From positions 1-7,079 of the forward strand of contig RFQN01000072.1 of NCBI GenBank assembly GCA_009924965.1: 7,079 nucleotides of DNA. The letters are read 5' to 3'. Source of the DNA: Verrucomicrobiota bacterium (GTDB lineage: Bacteria; Verrucomicrobiota; Verrucomicrobiia; Opitutales; UBA953). Shown piece after piece: positions 1 through 5,042 of the stretch. Under the pieces are notes generated by a model. That model made no database searches. It was not told the origin of the DNA and saw only the letters and a list, made by a program, of their open reading frames with translations. A program made the translations under genes and the position numbers. The number at the start of each line of letters is the position of its first letter. Within the stretch, counting starts at the first letter, position 1.

Positions 1-229
1 GGATCCCGGCCAGGCTGTCAGCACCGCTCGGGCGAAAGGAGCGGGCTTCGTCCAGCGTCAGCTCGGCCAGCACGTAGCCGGCCTGGATGTCCTGCACGAT
101 GTTGGCCACGCGGTCGGTGTCGTCCAGTTCCCCGGCGCGGATGGGTCGGGTCAGGAGGTTGGCCTGAGACGGCGACAGGCGCTGGATGGCGCGTTCGCGG
201 GCGAGGCGCTGGATGGTGTCGTGGGTCAT
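1..229 (-). CDS. Hypothetical phage protein, partial (C-terminus beyond left edge)
   Basis: Reading leftward from the ATG at 229 the frame stays open to the window edge and gives 76 residues, so the gene is cut. The start lies in an ATGA overlap with the stop of the upstream gene, the usual junction of this operon. The visible part is mostly helical and charged (MTHDTIQRLARERAIQRLSP, then GELDDTDRVANIVQDIQAGY). I see no cysteine cluster, membrane segment or catalytic motif. It is the most distal left-operon gene in view. I do not recognise a family, so no function is proposed; being a real gene rests on its junction and open frame. Confidence 0.6.
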   Translation of the reverse strand, partial: MTHDTIQRLARERAIQRLSPSQANLLTRPIRAGELDDTDRVANIVQDIQAGYVLAELTLDEARSFRPSGADSLAGI

Positions 230-423
230 GCGGCTCTCCGGGCTTTGGTGAGTTCAGCCCGCACGGCGGCGAGCTGGGCTCGCATCCGGTCGGCGGCGCG
301 TTCGGCGGCCTGAAGCGCCTCGGGCGTGGCCCAGGTTCCGCAGGCCCGGCGGATCAGCGCGGCCTCGGCGGCGAGGGTGTCGGACAAGGCGCGGGCCTCG
401 GTGGGAACGGTGATGTAGGTCAT
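226..423 (-). CDS. Small helical hypothetical protein (65 aa)
   Basis: A 65-residue, alanine- and arginine-rich protein with no predicted membrane segment. From about residue 33 to the end (PEALQAAERAADRM and onward) the heptad-like spacing of Ala, Leu and charged residues suggests one long amphipathic helix or coiled coil. It overlaps the preceding pentapeptide-repeat gene by ATGA (420-423) and the next gene by ATGA (226-229), so translation is probably coupled through it. Small helical proteins like this are common fillers of phage early operons. I do not recognise the family and cannot assign a role. Confidence 0.6.
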   Translation of the reverse strand: MTYITVPTEARALSDTLAAEAALIRRACGTWATPEALQAAERAADRMRAQLAAVRAELTKARRAA

Positions 424-806
424 GCCCCCGCCCTCCGCTCAAAGAAGTCCAGGATGTCCAGCGTCTCGCGGGCCTTGTCGGTGTTGGGGTATAGAATGGC
501 GACATGGGCGCGGTATTCATTGACCGTGAACCAGCGGCACCCGGCCATGACCTTGTGTGTGCCGTCCTCCAGACGGAACAGGTGGAAGATGTAGCCGTCC
601 GTTCGTTCGGCGGCGGCGGTGCGGGCGAAGAGGGTGTCGTCTTGGTATTTGGCCCCGTACAGGTTGGCACAGCGCAGGTTGGCACCGCTCAGGTTGGCAC
701 AGCGCAGGTCGGCCCCGTACAGGTTGGCCCCGCTCAGGTCGGCCCCGCTCAGGTTGGCACCGTTCGCCCATGCGACAACGGCGAGGTAGGCCATGTGCTT
801 GTTCAT
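420..806 (-). CDS. Pentapeptide-repeat protein with distinct C-terminal domain
   Basis: A 128-aa protein. Residues 15-54 are eight consecutive pentapeptides of the A(D/N)LxG type (for example GANLSGADLSGANLYGADL), which in known members fold as a right-handed square beta-helix. Residues 55-128 form a separate, non-repetitive domain with the core KVMAGCRWFTVNEYRAH and an acidic, helical tail. I chose the ATG at 806 rather than an upstream extension because it sits in an ATGA overlap with the HNH gene stop, and the upstream extension is Pro/Arg-rich shadow sequence. Some pentapeptide proteins (Qnr, MfpA) bind DNA gyrase as DNA mimics, but eight repeats is far shorter than those, so that role is not claimed. 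Phage proteins with a short repeat stretch joined to a similar C-terminal domain are, from memory, common and uncharacterised. Confidence 0.8.
   Translation of the reverse strand: MNKHMAYLAVVAWANGANLSGADLSGANLYGADLRCANLSGANLRCANLYGAKYQDDTLFARTAAAERTDGYIFHLFRLEDGTHKVMAGCRWFTVNEYRAHVAILYPNTDKARETLDILDFFERRAGA
645..764. repeat. 15-bp tandem repeat, 8 copies, encoding pentapeptides
   Basis: The unit is close to caggttggcaccgct, in perfect 15-bp register. Seven good copies span 660-764 and one degenerate copy spans 645-659. Two copies are identical (caggttggcacagcg at 660-674 and 690-704). The array encodes the pentapeptide solenoid on the minus strand, so the DNA repeat follows from the protein repeat. 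Nucleotide identity this high suggests recent unit duplication or slippage. Confidence 0.85.
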
Positions 807-1207
807 GCGTTCAGCTTTCGGATGGAGCCGTCGAACCGGCGGGAATGGGTGAAGCCTCGGCTCTTGAGGCGGGACGGTTTCGGCCCCTCCGTCTCGCGGC
901 GGATGATGCGTTCGGTCTTGGCGATGGTCTTCACGTCGCCCCGCGTCTTGGCTTTGTGGCAGTCCACGCAGATCGGGACCCAGTTGCCCGGATCGTGGCG
1001 GCCGCCGAGGGCCAGGGGGATGACGTGGTCGATGTGCCATGCGCCCGACAGGGCCGTTTCGCAGGCGCTACAGGCCCCGGACCATGCCTCGGCCACCTTC
1101 CTGCGCTGGGCGGGCGTGAAGCCCCTGCGCGCCGTTTTCTCGGGCCGTATCTGGCCGATGGCCTCGCGCAGGCGGGCAAGGGTGGCGCGCTTGTCGGCGG
1201 GGGTCAT
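803..1207 (-). CDS. HNH endonuclease
   Basis: A 134-aa protein with a complete HNH beta-beta-alpha-metal core. Residues 46-49 (CSAC) and 80-83 (CVDC) give the two CxxC pairs of the structural zinc site. HIDH at 58-61 carries the first catalytic histidine, N75 (GNW) is the central Asn, and H84 (CHKAKT) is the last histidine. The C-terminal 45 residues are basic and probably contact DNA. HNH enzymes make metal-dependent single- or double-strand cuts. In phages they act in packaging, as homing enzymes or in recombination. Here, inside an early recombination operon and not beside a terminase, recombination or a free-standing selfish role is more likely. The ATG at 1207 sits in an ATGA overlap with the small membrane gene. 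The overlap at both ends argues against a recent homing insertion. Confidence 0.88.
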   Translation of the reverse strand: MTPADKRATLARLREAIGQIRPEKTARRGFTPAQRRKVAEAWSGACSACETALSGAWHIDHVIPLALGGRHDPGNWVPICVDCHKAKTRGDVKTIAKTERIIRRETEGPKPSRLKSRGFTHSRRFDGSIRKLNA

Positions 1208-1308
1208 GCGCCACCCGCCAGCGCAGCGAGCGCGATCAGCAGCCAGCAGAGGGCCGAGAACACGGCGCCCGTCAGGACCAGTTCCCCGGCGAGGATCAGG
1301 AGGCGCAT
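1204..1308 (-). CDS. 34-aa single-pass membrane microprotein
   Basis: A very short frame of 34 codons plus stop. The product starts MRLLILAGELVLTGAVFSAL and continues with another hydrophobic run ending AGGA, so nearly the whole protein is one transmembrane helix. Support for it being real is local: a GGGAGG Shine-Dalgarno sequence lies 7 nt before the ATG, the start forms a TGATG overlap with the upstream gene, and the stop forms an ATGA overlap with the HNH start. It exactly fills what would otherwise be a roughly 100-bp gap in a gapless operon. Function unknown. Small phage membrane proteins include holin-like, exclusion and host-interference factors, but nothing here chooses between them. 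Confidence 0.65.
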   Translation of the reverse strand: MRLLILAGELVLTGAVFSALCWLLIALAALAGGA

Positions 1309-1320
1309 CACGCAGCCTCC
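1305..1320. repeat. 16-bp junction repeat, copy 1
   Basis: The sequence gcatcacgcagcctcc occurs here and again at 1616-1631. On the minus strand it reads GGAGG, a 7-nt spacer, then TGATG: the Shine-Dalgarno sequence, the last codons (Glu/Gly-Ala-Ala-stop) of one gene, and the start of the next. It acts as a translational-coupling junction. Confidence 0.7.
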
Positions 1321-1619
1321 CGACCGAAGAACCGCACCCCGCCGACCGGGGCGACGGAGGGCACGTCAATGCCCGCGTTGAGGTCGGCCAGGGCTTCCCG
1401 GCCTTCCCGCGTCATGACGATCAGGTGGGAGTCCGTGTGCGCCCAGCGGATGAGGCCCGCGTCCATCATCGTGACGAGCAGGAAGTGGGCCTTTTTCCAC
1501 GCGCCCGCTGTCTGGCGCTCACCGGCGATCAGGCGGTGGGCGGCGCTGTAGCGGATCACGCCGTGGTGGTGCAGATCCGTGAGGACGGTGTGGGCGGAAC
1601 CGCCTACGTTGTAGGGCAT
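1308..1619 (-). CDS. Winged-helix-like hypothetical protein (103 aa)
   Basis: A 103-aa protein. Residues 45-80 (HFLLVTMMDAGLIRWAHTDS, then HLIVMTREGREALADL) fit the last part of a winged-helix domain: a recognition-type helix ending AGLI, a beta wing, then xxTxxGxxAL as in MarR- or PadR-like proteins. Residues 1-44 are helical and would supply the first helices. A DNA-binding or protein-interaction role is therefore plausible but is inference. The start at 1619 has GGAGG 7 nt upstream and a TGATG overlap with the ninB stop. The upstream in-frame extension is antisense shadow of ninB and is rejected. Which target it might bind cannot be read from the sequence. Confidence 0.7.
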   Translation of the reverse strand: MPYNVGGSAHTVLTDLHHHGVIRYSAAHRLIAGERQTAGAWKKAHFLLVTMMDAGLIRWAHTDSHLIVMTREGREALADLNAGIDVPSVAPVGGVRFFGREAA

Positions 1620-1631
1620 CACGCAGCCTCC
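1616..1631. repeat. 16-bp junction repeat, copy 2
   Basis: Identical to 1305-1320 and placed in the same way, at the junction between ninB and the winged-helix-like gene. Reading GAGGCTGCGTGATG on the minus strand, the codons Glu-Ala-Ala-stop supply both the ribosome binding site and the overlapping start. A looser version (gaggccgcctgatg) closes cro at 5281-5294. Confidence 0.7.
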
Positions 1632-2014
1632 ATCTGGTCGGCGAACACCACGCCCTGACGCGCACCAAACGCGGCGATCAGGTCGATGAGGTCGGCCATT
1701 TCGGAAACGGACAGGTCGGAGGACGACCGGCCCAAGGCCACGAAGCCAGTGCCGTCTAGATTGGGGACGATGCGTAGCTCCGCCTTCAGGGCGGCGAGGA
1801 ACACCAGCTTCCAGTCGTCGGCGGACAGGCGCTGGCCGTGCCATTTCACCTGACGAGCGACCTCGGTGAGCATGGCCCACATCTTGGCGTTCTGGTCGCT
1901 GGACCGCTTGGCCTCTTGGAACGTGATCCGGGTTCCCCAGGGGGCCGACCGGACCCACGCGGCGGCGCGGTCACGGTCGGACTGGCGGTGGAGGATGAGG
2001 ACGGCGCGGCTCAT
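1619..2014 (-). CDS. ninB: NinB recombination protein (lambda Orf family)
   Basis: A 131-aa protein recognised as NinB (lambda Orf). The diagnostic stretches are SSDQNAKMWAMLTEVARQV (residues 38-56), KWHGQRLSADDWKLVFLAAL (57-76), VPNLDGTGFVALGRSSS (83-99) and the C-terminal MADLIDLIAAFGARQGV. These correspond to the lambda SLDQN, RQVEWHG, SWKxVFTAALK, VPNLxGNGFVxxG and LIQAFGxxxGV motifs. Lambda Orf is a dimeric single-strand-DNA-binding mediator that can replace host RecFOR to help load recombinase or annealing protein. Length is close to the family norm. It sits two genes downstream of the RecT-like gene, a sensible pairing. The start at 2014 is in an ATGA overlap. Confidence 0.93.
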   Translation of the reverse strand: MSRAVLILHRQSDRDRAAAWVRSAPWGTRITFQEAKRSSDQNAKMWAMLTEVARQVKWHGQRLSADDWKLVFLAALKAELRIVPNLDGTGFVALGRSSSDLSVSEMADLIDLIAAFGARQGVVFADQMEAA

Positions 2015-2256
2015 TGAACCGTCACCACTTCAAGGTCGTCGGACAGCACGATGGAAAAATGCATTCCGTCGGCGTCTTCGGCGTATCGAAGCTTAATGAG
2101 CCCTGCCTTCAGCAACTCCAGCAAGGACTCAACCGCGTCCTTTTCGCTCATGTGGTCAGTCAGATTGTGGATCTGCGCCAAGTCGCTAAGAATTGGCTCT
2201 AGGAATTGACGCGTGTCTGGCGTCAGGGCGTTGAGGTCTGGGATTTGCTGGCTCAT
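2011..2256 (-). CDS. Hypothetical 81-aa protein, low GC
   Basis: An 81-aa acidic protein with no cysteines and no membrane segment. Residues 11-50 (LTPDTRQFLEPILSDLAQIH, then DHMSEKDAVESLLELLKAG) look like three amphipathic helices. Residues 51-80 look like two beta strands (LIKLRYAE and MHFSIVLSDDLEVVTV). It lies between the RecT-like gene and ninB, overlapping both by ATGA. A hand count of 2041-2220 gives 96 G or C in 180 bases (53%), clearly below the roughly 65% of its neighbours, so it may have been acquired separately. Function is unknown; its place suggests a link to recombination, but that is guilt by position only. Confidence 0.65.
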   Translation of the reverse strand: MSQQIPDLNALTPDTRQFLEPILSDLAQIHNLTDHMSEKDAVESLLELLKAGLIKLRYAEDADGMHFSIVLSDDLEVVTVQ

Positions 2257-3068
2257 GCCGCCGCCCCGACAGCAGCGCGGAAGCCTTCATCCATCTCGGC
2301 TTCGGCTTCGAGGTGCGGGGCGAACAGTTCCTGGCGGCGCAGTTCGAGCTTGTCCCGCATGGGGTCCAGCCACGACAGCGGCAATTCCGCCGTGTAGGCG
2401 TCAAAGTTGGTGAGCCAGTCGGCCAGGCCCTCTTTCGAGAGGGTGTTGATCTCGCCAATGATCCGGTCGTGATCCCCGTCGCGTTTGGCTTGGGCGCCGG
2501 ACTTGCGCTGCTTGGGCGCCGTGAAGTCGCCTTCGATCATGACCGGGGCCGTCTCGACGGCGACCGGCGGCGCGGGCTCGACGTGCACAATGTCCTGCAC
2601 TTCCTCGGGCACATACATGCCGGAGGTCGCGCCGGGGCAGACCGTGCGGACGCCCTCGCTGACGGCGCGGGACCGCAGCATCTGGCGGGGATACTTCTTC
2701 CACATGGGGTTGGTGATGCCAGCGGCGCGGGCACGCTCGAGCGTCCAGTCGATCCGCGCCGATCCTCCGGCCGGATGCGAGAAGGTGGCGTCGGCCTTGT
2801 CGTCGGTGAGCGCGTGCCACTCGACCTTTCCGCCAGCCGAGAGGAAGTCCCGCAGCATGGCGTCGGCTTTCTTCGCCGGTCGGCCCTGGATGATGTTGTA
2901 GTCCTGCGCCGCGCTGGCCGGGTGGCGACCTTCGGCCTGGGCGACCAGCATCAGGGCCAGCGCTTGGTCGAGGTTCTGGACGCCGAACAGCTTGGACGCG
3001 GCGAAGGCCTTGGCCATGCGCTCCATGTCGGCGACTTGGTAGTTGGGGACGGTGAGGGCGTTAGACAT
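2253..3068 (-). CDS. RecT-like single-strand annealing protein
   Basis: A 271-aa protein. Residues 1-160 match the RecT/Bet-type phage annealing proteins: ALALMLVAQAEGRHPASAAQ (36-55) followed by the xIIQGRPAxKADAMLxDF segment (59-75) and the typical KYPRQMLRSRAVSEGVRTVC motif ending GMYVPEEV (125-157). These proteins bind single-stranded DNA and anneal complementary strands in phage recombination and replication-fork repair. Residues 165-200 are a Pro/Lys-rich linker. A charged helical C-terminal part (201-271) contains LADWLTNFDAYTAELPLSWL. No exonuclease partner gene is visible next to it. NinB downstream is a plausible mediator. The ATG at 3068 has GAGGA 9 nt upstream. Family assignment is from motif memory; the finer subfamily is uncertain. 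Confidence 0.75.
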   Translation of the reverse strand: MSNALTVPNYQVADMERMAKAFAASKLFGVQNLDQALALMLVAQAEGRHPASAAQDYNIIQGRPAKKADAMLRDFLSAGGKVEWHALTDDKADATFSHPAGGSARIDWTLERARAAGITNPMWKKYPRQMLRSRAVSEGVRTVCPGATSGMYVPEEVQDIVHVEPAPPVAVETAPVMIEGDFTAPKQRKSGAQAKRDGDHDRIIGEINTLSKEGLADWLTNFDAYTAELPLSWLDPMRDKLELRRQELFAPHLEAEAEMDEGFRAAVGAAA

Positions 3069-3237
3069 TGGTGAGGTTCCTCAGTTCAAAGGCGGCGCGG
3101 CGGGCGGCTTTCAGGGCGGCCCAAGCCTCGTCACAGGTGGGGAAAACGGCGACGATCTCGTCGGTGTGGAAGTCGTCGCCCTCGCGGAAGCGAAGGCTCC
3201 AGCCATCGGGGGCGGCGGTGATGATGAGGGTGGGCAT
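3061..3237 (-). CDS. Small hypothetical protein (58 aa), DUF2188-like fold
   Basis: A 58-aa protein: a beta hairpin (TLIITAAPDGWSLRFREGDD), a third short strand (EIVAVFPT) and a C-terminal helix (CDEAWAALKAARRAAFELRN). This strand-strand-strand-helix plan with a GW after the first strand resembles DUF2188-type small proteins, but that is a pattern impression, not a firm match. The start at 3237 overlaps the upstream stop (TGATG), and the TAA stop lies 8 nt into the RecT-like gene. Longer in-frame extensions upstream are Arg-rich shadow sequence. Function unknown. Confidence 0.65.
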   Translation of the reverse strand: MPTLIITAAPDGWSLRFREGDDFHTDEIVAVFPTCDEAWAALKAARRAAFELRNLTNV

Positions 3238-3569
3238 CACGCGGGCACCTGATCGTCCGCGAGGGCTTCTTCGAGGGTGCGGTAAGGAACCGCGTCCCAA
3301 AGCCGACCCGCCGCCCTGCTGGCCGCGTTGTGTTGCTCGGGACTGACGCCCTCGCACCAGACGTCAGCAAAACCTTCCAGGCACTCGATGCAGAGCTGCT
3401 CGTCGCTGAAGTCGTGATCGTTCAGGGTCTCGCCGTCGCACCACCAGGCGCCGCAATTGTCGCAGCGGCAGGCGTGCTGGGCGATCAGGCTGTCGTGGAA
3501 GTCGGCGGGGCCGGGCTCGCCGACGATGAACTGATAAACGGCGGCGAAGTTCTCGGGGGTGATTTTCAT
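3237..3569 (-). CDS. Cys-rich zinc-ribbon-like protein, first gene of left operon
   Basis: A 110-aa acidic protein. Cysteines at 34, 36, 39 and 44 (CRCDNCGAWWC) and at 60 and 63 (CIEC) make a likely treble-clef or zinc-ribbon site; a further Cys is at 72. Residues 1-30 and 75-110 are helical with no known motif. I start it at the ATG at 3569, which has GGAGA 6 nt upstream; the TTG one codon earlier is possible but less likely. Being the promoter-proximal gene of the left operon it would be the first left-arm protein made after induction. Phage early zinc proteins are often anti-host or transcription factors. That is only a positional inference here, and I do not recognise the family. Confidence 0.75.
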   Translation of the reverse strand: MKITPENFAAVYQFIVGEPGPADFHDSLIAQHACRCDNCGAWWCDGETLNDHDFSDEQLCIECLEGFADVWCEGVSPEQHNAASRAAGRLWDAVPYRTLEEALADDQVPA

Positions 3570-3602
3570 CAAGGGTCTCCATCACCGGGTGGCGATGGGC
3601 AC

Positions 3603-3631
3603 AATGTGACGGACAGAAACAAATGGGTCAA
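3603..3631 (-). promoter_or_regulatory. Candidate left early promoter (PL)
   Basis: On the minus strand TTGACC (3631-3626) is a good -35. With a 17-bp spacer the -10 is CACATT (3608-3603), which is weak. Transcription would start near 3595, leaving a leader of about 26 nt to the ATG at 3569. The TTGACC box lies 8 bp beyond the palindromic operator at 3640-3654. The weak -10 makes the exact promoter uncertain, but a promoter is needed here because the operon begins at 3569 and a terminator lies upstream. Confidence 0.4.
3612..3622. promoter_or_regulatory. Shared 11-bp element, left copy
   Basis: gacagaaacaa is identical to 5043-5053 and lies exactly 28 bp before the first base of the operator palindrome in both places. 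It falls inside the candidate PL spacer. It may bind a second regulator or be part of both leftward promoters. Confidence 0.5.
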
Positions 3632-3639
3632 GCGGAAAA

Positions 3640-3654
3640 GTTACGGTCCGTAAC
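3640..3654. promoter_or_regulatory. Candidate left operator for CI/Cro (OL)
   Basis: GTTACGGTCCGTAAC is a perfect 7+1+7 palindrome in the early promoter region. Its outer GTTAC/GTAAC arms recur with the same 5-bp centre length at 5071-5085 beside cro. Matching palindromes in front of the two divergent early operons are the expected pattern for a lambdoid repressor, so this is probably the left operator. It is the more symmetric of the two. Confidence 0.65.
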
Positions 3655-3698
3655 AATTCTTTCCAACCGGCAACGGCGCGTGCTACCTTCGGCCCATG

Positions 3699-3719
3699 AA
3701 AAACCCCGCCGGAGCGGGG
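3699..3719 (-). terminator. Intrinsic terminator of the ci operon
   Basis: CCCCGC (3704-3709), a 4-nt loop, then GCGGGG (3714-3719) form a perfect 6-bp GC stem. Read leftward the stem is followed by TTTTT (3703-3699). On the plus strand there is no T tract, so it works for leftward transcription only. It would stop the ci operon before it runs through OL into the left early genes. Confidence 0.8.
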
Positions 3720-3836
3720 CAGGAGGCGCGATGAGTGAGGATCAGGACGGCCCCAGGTGGGAAAGCGGCAGGACCATTACGGCGTGGCCCGGCGGTGGGG
3801 GTGGTGGTTTGACCGGCCTCGCTCTGACTGCGAGCG
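3720..3836. other. Intergenic stretch between ci-operon end and its terminator
   Basis: About 117 bases between the 129-aa gene stop and the terminator. It holds AGGAGG (3721-3726) before an ATG at 3731 on the plus strand, a run of GG tracts (3791-3807) and a small inverted repeat, CTGAC/GTCAG (3824-3840). I see no convincing gene. The plus-strand frame starting at 3731 is discussed among the rejected items. Confidence 0.5.
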
Positions 3837-4226
3837 TCAGCCTGTTGGTGTTTCAGGGGTCTGACGGGTCAACCAGTCTGCAATCCCTGCCGCTTCCGCC
3901 GGAGGAAGCAGGAAGCCTAGCCATCCAATGCCGGGGTGGCGCAGGGCCAGCAACTTCATGCCGTTCTGATCCCCAGCCGGGATCCGCCATATCGGGTCCG
4001 TGACTGGAACAAGGCGCGATCCGTGTTCGAGCTCGCGCGGTGGATGTTCTGTCTCCACAAGGCTCTGCCGCGCTGCGGCAAGCATGGCGATGGCGTCCTG
4101 AATTTCCGCGCCGTCAAGAAATGCGTGAGCCAGAGGCGTTCCGTTGACGTGAATTTCCAATGCGATCTGCAGGCCATCATCGGAAGGTTTGGCGACAAGC
4201 GTTGCCTTTCCTGAAGACGGGGCCAT
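3837..4226 (-). CDS. Hypothetical protein of the ci operon (129 aa)
   Basis: A 129-aa soluble protein with no cysteines. Two similar halves are suggested: residues 18-55 (LQIALEIHVNG, PLAHAF, then helix AEIQDAIAML) and residues 89-120 (MKLLALRHPGIGWLGFLLPP, then helix AEAAGIADWL). Each is strand-turn-strand then an AE-led helix, with a linker of about 35 residues between. The duplication is by eye and weak. The start is a TGATG overlap with the membrane-protein gene, and transcription should come from the ci promoter, so it is probably made in the lysogen. Part of it (4081-4200) is only about 56% GC. Function unknown; lysogenic expression makes an immunity or host-fitness role possible. Confidence 0.7.
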   Translation of the reverse strand: MAPSSGKATLVAKPSDDGLQIALEIHVNGTPLAHAFLDGAEIQDAIAMLAAARQSLVETEHPPRELEHGSRLVPVTDPIWRIPAGDQNGMKLLALRHPGIGWLGFLLPPAEAAGIADWLTRQTPETPTG

Positions 4227-4417
4227 CAGCGGCTTTCCATGCGATGCTGGTGGCGCAGGACCAGGCCGCCGGCAAGGAAGGCCGCGCCGATGACGGCGTT
4301 GGGCAAGGTGTTGTCGCCGGTGTCATTCATGGCGACTGCAAAGAACGAGAGGCCCGCAAAGGTGAAACACGTCATCTGGCCGATGCGGGCGTAAATCCAG
4401 CGAAGCAGGGGCATCAT
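4226..4417 (-). CDS. Small two-helix membrane protein of the ci operon
   Basis: A 63-aa protein with two hydrophobic segments, about residues 14-31 (QMTCFTFAGLSFFAVAM) and 40-54 (NAVIGAAFLAGGLVL), separated by a short polar loop (NDTGDNTLP) and ending in a basic tail (RHQHRMESR). The start ATG at 4417 overlaps the ci stop by ATGA; a second ATG follows at once, and either could serve. Coupled to ci, it should be made while the phage is dormant. Small membrane proteins made from repressor operons are known in several phages to block superinfection, but no sequence match supports that here. Confidence 0.7.
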   Translation of the reverse strand: MMPLLRWIYARIGQMTCFTFAGLSFFAVAMNDTGDNTLPNAVIGAAFLAGGLVLRHQHRMESR

Positions 4418-5001
4418 TTCGGCCTCATGGTCAGGACCCGCGCCGCCCAGGACACTTCCTGGTCAAACAGGGGCGCTTCGGTGTTGGCCAGCAGATGGAA
4501 CCGCGCCGGGTCGGCGGTGGCCTTCAGGCGCTTGATGAGGATGCGCCCGTCCGGCAGGCCGACCACGCAAAGCTGGCCGATCAGGTCCGGCGTCACCGGC
4601 GTCCGGGTCTCGTCGTAGAATGCGACCCAGCCGTCGAAGAGCGGGCCGAGGCTGTCGCCGCGGATCTCGACCGCCACGGTGGACGGCCTGGCGCCCGGCG
4701 GCGCGTCGATCTGGCCCAGGTTGCCGTCGCCGGTGGCGTAATAGTGCGCCTCGGCCCCGGCCCCGACATAGCCGACGACCGGGACGGAGGCGTCATCGCG
4801 CACCAGCTCGGAAAGCGGAACGGCAAGGGCGTCGGCGATTTTCTCCAGCATGGCGCCCGGCGGCATGGCGCGCTGGCCGTTTTCCAGAAGGCTCAGATAC
4901 CCGTGCGTTGTGCCGGCCGCCTCGGCCAGCTTCATCAACGTCATGCCGCGAGCTTTGCGGGCGCGCTTCAGGTTGGCCGGAAAACTGGAGGGGCGAGTCA
5001 T
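4414..5001 (-). CDS. CI-like repressor, S24/LexA peptidase type
   Basis: A 195-aa repressor. Residues 8-66 are an HTH_3/XRE domain (LKRARKARGMTLMKLAEAAG, then THGYLSLLENGQR). The C-terminal half is an S24 LexA-like domain with the catalytic serine in RGDSLGPLF (S117) and lysine in ILIKRLK (K158). A matching Ala-Gly cleavage site is A81-G82 in VGYVGAGAE. All parts needed for RecA-stimulated self-cleavage are present, so SOS induction is expected. It should bind the GTTAC palindromes at 3640 and 5071 and keep both early operons off. I chose the ATG at 5001; a longer frame upstream would run across the divergent control region. No Shine-Dalgarno sequence is visible before this ATG, so a leaderless message as in lambda cI is possible. 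Confidence 0.92.
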   Translation of the reverse strand: MTRPSSFPANLKRARKARGMTLMKLAEAAGTTHGYLSLLENGQRAMPPGAMLEKIADALAVPLSELVRDDASVPVVGYVGAGAEAHYYATGDGNLGQIDAPPGARPSTVAVEIRGDSLGPLFDGWVAFYDETRTPVTPDLIGQLCVVGLPDGRILIKRLKATADPARFHLLANTEAPLFDQEVSWAARVLTMRPK

Positions 5002-5042
5002 GCGGGCAGGGTGCGCCGGTGAGGCGTTGGCGTCGTCGCACT

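Noticed and set aside
1..6. GGATCC at the very start, suggesting a cloning junction
   Set aside because: It lies in frame within the partial gene, and another GGATCC occurs near 3980 without any break. It may reflect how the fragment was obtained but says nothing about biology.
645..764. Tandem repeat considered as a CRISPR-like or origin iteron array
   Set aside because: There are no spacers, the period is exactly 15 bp in coding register, and it translates to classic pentapeptides.
504..1658. Long plus-strand open frame of 384 codons across the left operon
   Set aside because: It runs antisense to several well-supported genes, including HNH and the pentapeptide gene. Long open shadows are common at this GC content.
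2313..3074. Plus-strand open frame of 253 codons opposite the RecT-like gene
   Set aside because: It is the antisense shadow of a gene with recognisable motifs; its product is Gly/Arg/Val-rich with no family features.
3791..3807. G-rich run that might form a G-quadruplex
   Set aside because: Most tracts are only two Gs long and there is no regulatory context, so it is weak.
3731..4003. Plus-strand frame beginning ATGAGTGAGG after AGGAGG at 3721, with a 12-codon frame (ATG at 3696) overlapping it
   Set aside because: Over half of it is antisense to the well-supported 129-aa gene, codon positions 2 and 3 have about equal GC, the product is Gly-rich with no fold, and the short upstream frame lies in the terminator hairpin. 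The good ribosome-site match remains a small doubt.
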